A stretch of 64,000 bases of DNA from Bradyrhizobium sp. WSM3983. Lineage in GTDB: Bacteria > Pseudomonadota > Alphaproteobacteria > Rhizobiales > Xanthobacteraceae. Location of the stretch: assembly GCF_000473045.1 (NCBI RefSeq), contig NZ_AXAY01000025.1, positions 62,001-126,000 of the forward strand. Direction: 5' to 3'. Shown in pieces: positions 59,551 to 64,000 of the stretch. How positions within the stretch are numbered: position 1 is the stretch's first letter; the number at the start of each line of letters is the position of its first letter. Position numbers and translations under genes: made by a program. The notes beneath the pieces are model-generated. The model did no database searches. It was not told the origin of the DNA and worked only from the letters and a program-made list of their open reading frames with translations.

Positions 59551-59769
59551 ATGCGGATCAGAGAAGACAATCGAAACATGGTCCTGTTGACGACGGTCAC
59601 GCTGTGCTGCGCAGTCGTGGCCGGCGCGCTCGCGGTGCTCCAGCCCGTGTTTGGGGAGCCACCCGAGAAGCAGGTCGCCGGTAGCAGGCCGATCGAGAAC
59701 TCGGCCCAGGCATCGGTCCGGGTCGTCGGCGCCCCCTTCGTGCCCAACATCAATCCGCGCCAGCGCTAG
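59551..59769 (+). CDS. Small exported hypothetical protein
   Basis: 72 aa. A hydrophobic signal or anchor (LLTTVTLCCAVVAGALAVLQ) is followed by a short polar tail ending in VVGAPFVPNINPRQR. ATG 59578 is an alternative start. Confidence 0.5.
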   Translation: MRIREDNRNMVLLTTVTLCCAVVAGALAVLQPVFGEPPEKQVAGSRPIENSAQASVRVVGAPFVPNINPRQR

Positions 59770-59943
59770 CTATCGATCAGGGAGGGGGGAGATCTTCTGC
59801 CCCTCGTCAGGCTGGGCATGGGCGCGCACCAGATCCTCGACGAACGCGATCACCTCTGCGCGCTTGTCGGGCGGCAGTAACAGAAAGGCGCGCACGAGCC
59901 GCAAGCCCTGCGCTTCGTCCGACGGGTCGGCCCTGGAATCCAT
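59770..59943 (-). CDS. Small hypothetical protein
   Basis: 57 aa from ATG 59943. SDEAQGLRLVRAFLLLPPDK and RAEVIAFVEDLVRAHAQPDE resemble small helical proteins common in Bradyrhizobium. Adjacent, tail-to-tail, to the previous gene. Confidence 0.6.
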   Translation of the reverse strand: MDSRADPSDEAQGLRLVRAFLLLPPDKRAEVIAFVEDLVRAHAQPDEGQKISPLPDR

Positions 59944-60048
59944 TCATCCAATGTCGGGCGTTCGGGAAAAATATGCAATCCCTTGCCGACAGCCTTCTTG
60001 ATTCGGGGCCCCGGCTTTGGTGGAATAGCTCCAACAGGGTGGTGGATC

Positions 60049-60441
60049 ATGAAGTGGATCAGGGAGCGCGACGCACTGATCGCGCAAACACTGGCCTTCG
60101 TGCAATCGGTCTCCGGCAGGAAGGTCGATTTTCGTCAGCCGGATACCGTTGCGGCTGCGCCAGTTCTGGCGGCAGAGTTCGTCTCCGTCCAGGCCGTGAC
60201 CGTCGCATTCGAGCCGCCGCAAGCGGATTCGCCACCGCCGATCGCTCCGCCGCCCCAGCCGCTGCCGGTCCCCCCGCGACGGATGAGCGATGTCCGCAGC
60301 GAGATGCAGGCCCGCATCGCCAATTTCAGAAAGCATCAGGAGCGCTTCGAGCGCGAGCGCGAGGAGTATTGCGCGGCGACCCTGGCCAAGCTGCGCGCCG
60401 ACATTCGCGATGCCGCCCCGCCGCCGGCGACCCAGAAGTAG
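60049..60441 (+). CDS. Hypothetical protein with proline-rich centre
   Basis: 130 aa from ATG 60049. An N-terminal helix (MKWIRERDALIAQTLAFVQS), a proline-rich central segment (SPPPIAPPPQPLPVPPRR) and a charged C-terminal helix (IANFRKHQERFEREREEYC). Typical Bradyrhizobium hypothetical. Confidence 0.65.
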   Translation: MKWIRERDALIAQTLAFVQSVSGRKVDFRQPDTVAAAPVLAAEFVSVQAVTVAFEPPQADSPPPIAPPPQPLPVPPRRMSDVRSEMQARIANFRKHQERFEREREEYCAATLAKLRADIRDAAPPPATQK

Positions 60442-60466
60442 GGCCGGCCGGGCTACATCCAAGACC

Positions 60467-60586
60467 TTACAGCCACGACCACACCAGCCAAAGATTGGCT
60501 GCGCAGGCGCCAAACAGTGCCAGCGTCAGTGGCAGAAGCATGTGCCCGCAGCTTGTTTTCAGGTCGGCCGTCATGGCCGGAAACAT
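60467..60586 (-). CDS. 39-residue membrane protein
   Basis: ATG 60586 with GGAAT upstream. Polar start, then a hydrophobic helix (MLLPLTLALFGACAANLWLV). Small; supported by composition only. The rest of 60587-60762 shows no gene. Confidence 0.4.
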   Translation of the reverse strand: MFPAMTADLKTSCGHMLLPLTLALFGACAANLWLVWSWL

Positions 60587-60762
60587 CCGCTGATTCCGCC
60601 AAATGAGTCCCAAAGTTTCTTTTTTTGCGGATTCAGGACTCGTTAAGGACTCAGGACCCGGCCGCCTTGCACCCCGATCTCGACCGCCGATCACGGCCCC
60701 GTGATCGTCCCGGAACCCCTCCCGCCATGAAATCGTTAACGCGCTTTCCGGGAGCGGGAAGC

Positions 60763-61017
60763 ATGCCCTACGCCCTGTTCTGCAACGACAGCCAGATCAG
60801 CAAAGCCTATCCGAGCGAGGCTGACGTCTGGAAACTCGCGCAACGGAGCGGCTTGGTCGTGGACGTCGGCACCGACGAAGGGCAGCACGGTCCGCGCCGG
60901 GTGCTCGACAATGACTATGAGATCAGATCGTGCCGAGCCGCCCAAGGCGAGGACCCCGCCAAGAACAAGGCGGACGCCGAGCGGGAATCCAGAATCGAGC
61001 TTCAGCTCAACTTGTGA
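60763..61017 (+). CDS. Conserved hypothetical protein
   Basis: 84 aa from ATG 60763; an in-frame ATG at 60727 is also possible. MPYALFCNDSQISKAYPSEA, WKLAQRSGLVVDV and RRVLDNDYEIRSC match a small family widespread in Bradyrhizobiaceae. Function unknown. Confidence 0.65.
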   Translation: MPYALFCNDSQISKAYPSEADVWKLAQRSGLVVDVGTDEGQHGPRRVLDNDYEIRSCRAAQGEDPAKNKADAERESRIELQLNL

Positions 61018-61049
61018 GATCTGGCCCATGGCGGGCCGAGTGCCTTGCC

Positions 61050-61292
61050 TCAGGGCGTCGCGGTCGCCAGCGAAGCCTGCTCACCGGCAAGCGCCACGCA
61101 GGCCTTGCGGCGGTGTAGCCCGCGGATCGCGCCGGTGACCTTGAGCACCTTGCCCGACGGACAGGAGGCGTCCTTCACGAAGGCGACCTCGTAAGGTGCC
61201 AACATCAGAGGCTCGGATTTGAGGATTGTCTGGGCAGAGCACGGCAGGGCGAGGAAGCACGAGACCACCACCACCGACGCCAAGATACGCAT
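61050..61292 (-). CDS. Secreted DUF6719-type protein
   Basis: 80 aa from ATG 61292. Signal peptide (MRILASVVVVSCFLALPCSA), then LAPYEVAFVKDASCPSGKVL and VTGAIRGLHRRKACVAL with two cysteines. It resembles the DUF6719 family of Rhizobiales. Function unknown. Confidence 0.65.
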   Translation of the reverse strand: MRILASVVVVSCFLALPCSAQTILKSEPLMLAPYEVAFVKDASCPSGKVLKVTGAIRGLHRRKACVALAGEQASLATATP

Positions 61293-61496
61293 GTTCGTTG
61301 TCCCACCAGCCCGGCAATTCAGTAATAACGCTTTCCGGAGCGCGAGTTCCGTAAGTCGCAATAATTATTTTTGCTTTACCCGATCCCCGTGACACGCGTG
61401 AGAAGGCGCGTGCCAGACTGTTTGCCTGCAAATGACGCGCCAGATGGTTCACGCAAGGCAAACAAGAGGCCGGCAGCGTGAGACCGGCAAAACGAA

Positions 61497-61515
61497 GGCC
61501 GGCGGGAAGCCGGCC
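61497..61515 (-). terminator. Rho-independent-type terminator of the porin gene
   Basis: Perfect 7-bp stem GGCCGGC/GCCGGCC with a five-base loop; on the minus strand it is followed by TTCGTTTT. It lies about 36 bases after the porin stop. Confidence 0.65.
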
Positions 61516-61550
61516 ATTGTCAGATCGTGGTCGTGCTCGTCCTCGGCGGC

Positions 61551-62258
61551 TTAGTAGCGCGGGGCCGCTGGACCGCCCCAGCCGAAGCGGTAATTCACAC
61601 CGACCTTGACGGTATGCTCGTCGTCCCGGCCGCGGACGCCGACCACGTCGGCCGGACCGGAGGTGATAGTCGTGCTGCCGAAGTTGTAATACTGGTATTC
61701 GGCCTTGGCCGACCAGTTCGGCGCGAACATGTATTCGAGGCCGGCGCCGACGGTGTAGCCATCCTTGCTGTTGCCGGTGGTGGTGAAGGCCTGCGGGACG
61801 CCGGCGATATTGACGCCCAGGCGGCCGTTACGCCAAGCGTAACCGCCCTTGGCGTAGAGCAGCGTCGGGCCCCAGGTGTAGCCGATGCGGCCGGTCACCG
61901 AGCCGATCTGGTCGGTGTTGGAGGTCACCTGCGTGCCCAGCGGGAACGTGACGCCGTTGTTGTTGGTCGGCAGCCAGGAATACTGGGCCTCGATACCAAC
62001 AACCCAATTGGGCGCGAACTGGTAGTCGAAGCCGCCCTGCACGCCGCCCATGAAGCGGGCATCGCTCGACTGGAAGCTGCTGTCACCGGCGAAGGCGCCG
62101 CCGACATGGCCGCCGATGTAGAAGCCGGTCCAGTTGTAGATCACCTGCGGCGGTGTATAGGCCGGAGCCTTGGTGTAGGTGCGCGGCTGCATGTCGGCTG
62201 CGGCCGCCGGTGCGGCCAGCGCCAGCAAAGCTGCTGCACCGAGCAAAATCGTCTTCAT
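61551..62258 (-). CDS. Outer membrane beta-barrel protein (Omp25/RopB family)
   Basis: 235 aa from ATG 62258. Signal peptide MKTILLGAAALLALAAPAAA, then YNWTGFYIGGHVGGAF, FMGGVQGGFDYQFAPNWVVG and eight alternating amphipathic strands, ending HTVKVGVNYRFGWGGPAAPR. A small eight-strand barrel of the Omp25/Omp31 type. A good terminator follows. Confidence 0.9.
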   Translation of the reverse strand: MKTILLGAAALLALAAPAAAADMQPRTYTKAPAYTPPQVIYNWTGFYIGGHVGGAFAGDSSFQSSDARFMGGVQGGFDYQFAPNWVVGIEAQYSWLPTNNNGVTFPLGTQVTSNTDQIGSVTGRIGYTWGPTLLYAKGGYAWRNGRLGVNIAGVPQAFTTTGNSKDGYTVGAGLEYMFAPNWSAKAEYQYYNFGSTTITSGPADVVGVRGRDDEHTVKVGVNYRFGWGGPAAPRY

Positions 62259-62545
62259 GATCATCCCCGTTCTTTCATTACGACACTCAGGAAACAACGT
62301 GGCGTGAATTGGGTTGCTTCGCGGCGATGCCGGAACGTTGATCGTTCGTGACTGTGACGGGGCAGCAACAACGCGATTTTGTTCCGTCACGTCTGCCTGC
62401 GCCCGACAGGTTTGGTCGTTCGCACAAGTCCAGCCGTAACAATTTGTCGCAAGGCAAAACCGCTCCGTTCAAAGCTCGCCAAAATGTGATCCAGCGGCTC
62501 CGGCGGCACTCGTCCTAGCACCGCGCAATGAAGACGGGCTTTGCG

Positions 62546-62968
62546 CTACCGCGTCATCTTTTCCAGTTCCGGAAAGGGTGCGTAAACCGCGCCTGCGCAG
62601 AGCTCGTTGGCACGGTCGATGACGCGGTCGGCCCGGCCGTTGACGAAGACGACGGCGCGCTCGCGCATCGCCTTGTAGCTGCCGTCGGTCTCGCGCGGCG
62701 CGAAGCGCAGGCAGCTGAGATAAAACTGGCGGCCGCCGACCTCCCGCAGCACCGGATCGGCCATGCTGGCGTCGCGCACGCCGACCGGATTGTTGAGATA
62801 GGAGCGCATCAGGGCCAGCGTGTCACTGCGAAAATTCTCGGGGAACGGCTGAGGTCCTCCGGCCTGAGTCCCCTCCATTAGGGATGCGCGGTCACCCTCG
62901 CTGCCGAAACAGGCCGCGAGCACCAGTGGCAGCACCAGGATCGCTGCGCGTTTCGCCAATCGCCCCAA
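62546..62968 (-). CDS. Putative lipoprotein
   Basis: 140 aa. Lipobox LVLAAC with Cys20. The mature domain includes PENFRSDTLALMRSYLNNPV and VGGRQFYLSCLRFAPRETDG with conserved cysteines. It belongs to a hypothetical Rhizobiales family of unknown role. Bases 62259-62545 upstream of the porin show nothing else. Confidence 0.7.
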   Translation of the reverse strand: MGRLAKRAAILVLPLVLAACFGSEGDRASLMEGTQAGGPQPFPENFRSDTLALMRSYLNNPVGVRDASMADPVLREVGGRQFYLSCLRFAPRETDGSYKAMRERAVVFVNGRADRVIDRANELCAGAVYAPFPELEKMTR

Positions 62969-63062
62969 GGGATCACATTCTCCGGCCAGTCAGTTTCGGA
63001 CATGTTCTAGCTCCAAGGTTGCGCGAAGGGAATTCGCTTCCGCCGGTCGGGCGAACAGCGCA

Positions 63063-63116
63063 CCGGCCCGCCGCCAGTACCTTGCGCTTTCGCGCAAGGT
63101 ACGACGAACGGGCCGG
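63063..63116. other. Nested inverted repeat between host genes
   Basis: Outer 8-bp stem CCGGCCCG/CGGGCCGG, a symmetrical 6x6 internal loop, an inner perfect 11-bp stem GTACCTTGCGC/GCGCAAGGTAC, and a four-base TTTC loop. No T tract, so it is not a simple terminator. Confidence 0.6.
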
Positions 63117-63176
63117 GCCTGAACTCCGCACGCGGCAGCAGGGCAATCCAGGGATGCCGCCGCGCGGGATCAGTCG

Positions 63177-63584
63177 TTAGCTGCGCTTCTCGGTGGTCAC
63201 CGGCTTGCCGAGGTCCGGCTGCGCCTTCAGCGACTTCTTGGCCGACAGATGCTTGTGGTGATGGCGATGCGTCCGCACGGTCTTGTGCTCGTCAGGCGTG
63301 ATCGCGGCGTTGGCGTTCATCGCCTTCGACTTGGTGTCAACCTTGGCATCGGCCTTCACATCCGACTTGGCATCGACCTTGGCACCCGACTTGATGTCGG
63401 AGGCCTTCGCGTCGGCCTTGACGCCGGCGTCGGGTTTGGCAGCGGTGGTCGAGATCTTGCTCCGGGTCTGGTCCGCCTTGATCACCGGCGCGGTTGTCGT
63501 GGTGGTCTTGCCGGCTTCAGCGGCGAAGGCCGGGGCTGCGATGACGGAAGCTGCGAGCAAGGCTGCGGAAATGGTCTTCAACAT
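63177..63584 (-). CDS. Secreted low-complexity protein with lysine/aspartate repeats and His-rich tail
   Basis: 135 aa. Signal peptide (MLKTISAALLAASVIAAPAF), then about nine imperfect K-A-D-A-K/K-x-D repeats and THRHHHKH. Common in Bradyrhizobium as an unknown envelope protein; possibly metal-binding by the His cluster. Confidence 0.65.
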   Translation of the reverse strand: MLKTISAALLAASVIAAPAFAAEAGKTTTTTAPVIKADQTRSKISTTAAKPDAGVKADAKASDIKSGAKVDAKSDVKADAKVDTKSKAMNANAAITPDEHKTVRTHRHHHKHLSAKKSLKAQPDLGKPVTTEKRS

Positions 63585-63833
63585 GGTGGTCTCCTCTTGG
63601 AAGGATCTTGAGGCGGCGCCCTCTCGCCTACCCTTCGATCGTAGGTGAGAGCCTAGAACCCGCGCACTGAACCCAATCTGAAGCCGGTTGCCAGCTCCCG
63701 TTCATCTCGATGACAAGTTTGTCATCTGAGGAAAGGCGAATAGACCGGGGTGCCCGGAATGTTTTTGCGTAGCCGGTGTTCCGGTCTCTGGGCAATCGTG
63801 TAGGATCGCCACGTTCCATACGGGAGAACTTCA

Positions 63834-64000
63834 ATGCGCAAACTCTCAATGCTTGTTGTGCCGGGACTCGTCGCCATGTCGCTGGCGGCCGCGCCGGTGC
63901 TGACCAGCGCTTATGCCGCGGGAGGCGACGAGCCTTCATCGCCGCCGAAGTCGGATACTTCGACCAAGAAGGGGAAGAAGAAGAGCTCTTCCGTCAGCGA
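63834..64000 (+). CDS. Exported protein, 5' end only (possible TPR protein)
   Basis: ATG 63834 with ggag upstream; runs off the right edge. Signal peptide (LSMLVVPGLVAMSLAAAPVL), then a lysine/serine-rich linker (KSDTSTKKGKKKSSS). Similar starts occur on Bradyrhizobium tetratricopeptide proteins, but the domain lies outside the window. Confidence 0.6.
   Translation, partial: MRKLSMLVVPGLVAMSLAAAPVLTSAYAAGGDEPSSPPKSDTSTKKGKKKSSSVS

Noticed and set aside
1..64000. CRISPR arrays
   Set aside because: No regularly spaced direct repeats with unique spacers were seen; the iteron cluster has tandem and inverted 9-mers, not spacer-separated repeats.

Overview
The window looks like a slow-growing Rhizobiales chromosome, most likely Bradyrhizobium or a close relative, carrying a large siphovirus-type prophage that runs off the left edge. 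The host assignment rests on the high GC content and on the right-hand genes: a GFA-domain enzyme, a chemotaxis receptor, an Omp25/RopB-type porin, and several small secreted proteins of kinds common in Bradyrhizobium. The genus is inferred, because there is no rRNA or housekeeping marker. No integrase, terminase or portal gene is present, so the left prophage end lies outside the window. The right end falls somewhere between about 53.7 and 54.85 kb, next to relics of a DNA ligase and an IS1595-type transposase.

Layout. 0-22.8 kb (+): lambda-like head genes (decoration, capsid E), tail completion, tube, a G/GT chaperone pair with a -1 frameshift site, tape measure, a GTA/phiJL001-like distal tail, then a lysis cassette (GH19 endolysin, nested spanin pair). 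22.8-27.3 kb (-): small early-type genes, a DNA methyltransferase, a GapR homologue. 27.6-29 kb (+): two PEP-CTERM cargo genes. 29-31.2 kb (-): an SGNH esterase and a small partner. 31.3-34.8 kb: accessory genes, including a proteasome-like threonine hydrolase fused to a SEC-C zinc motif, an HNH-like protein and a ligase relic. 34.8-39.6 kb (-): an early operon of plasmid/phage-type hypotheticals ending in a HerA/DUF853 ATPase. 39.66-40.77 kb: non-coding, with an iteron array next to an AT-rich tract, probably the replication origin. 40.8-52.4 kb: replication module (primase-helicase, DUF2800 nuclease, DUF2815 ssDNA-binding protein, family-B polymerase, VRR-NUC nuclease, SNF2 helicase). 52.5-53.2 kb: the likely repressor. 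55.5-64 kb: host genes.

Two signals tie the prophage together. First, at least ten copies of a 15-bp palindrome (consensus TCAACTnTTAGTTGA) lie in promoters or gaps across both arms, often overlapping a TTGACA -35 box; this is probably the operator of the repressor. Second, eight otherwise unrelated phage proteins end in the same acidic-hydrophobic tail (D/E-D/N/E-L-L-G/S), written with different codons. They include the SSB, the nuclease, the primase-helicase, the methyltransferase, small hypotheticals and a head-region protein. This looks like a shared docking peptide and is the most interesting candidate for an undescribed system here.
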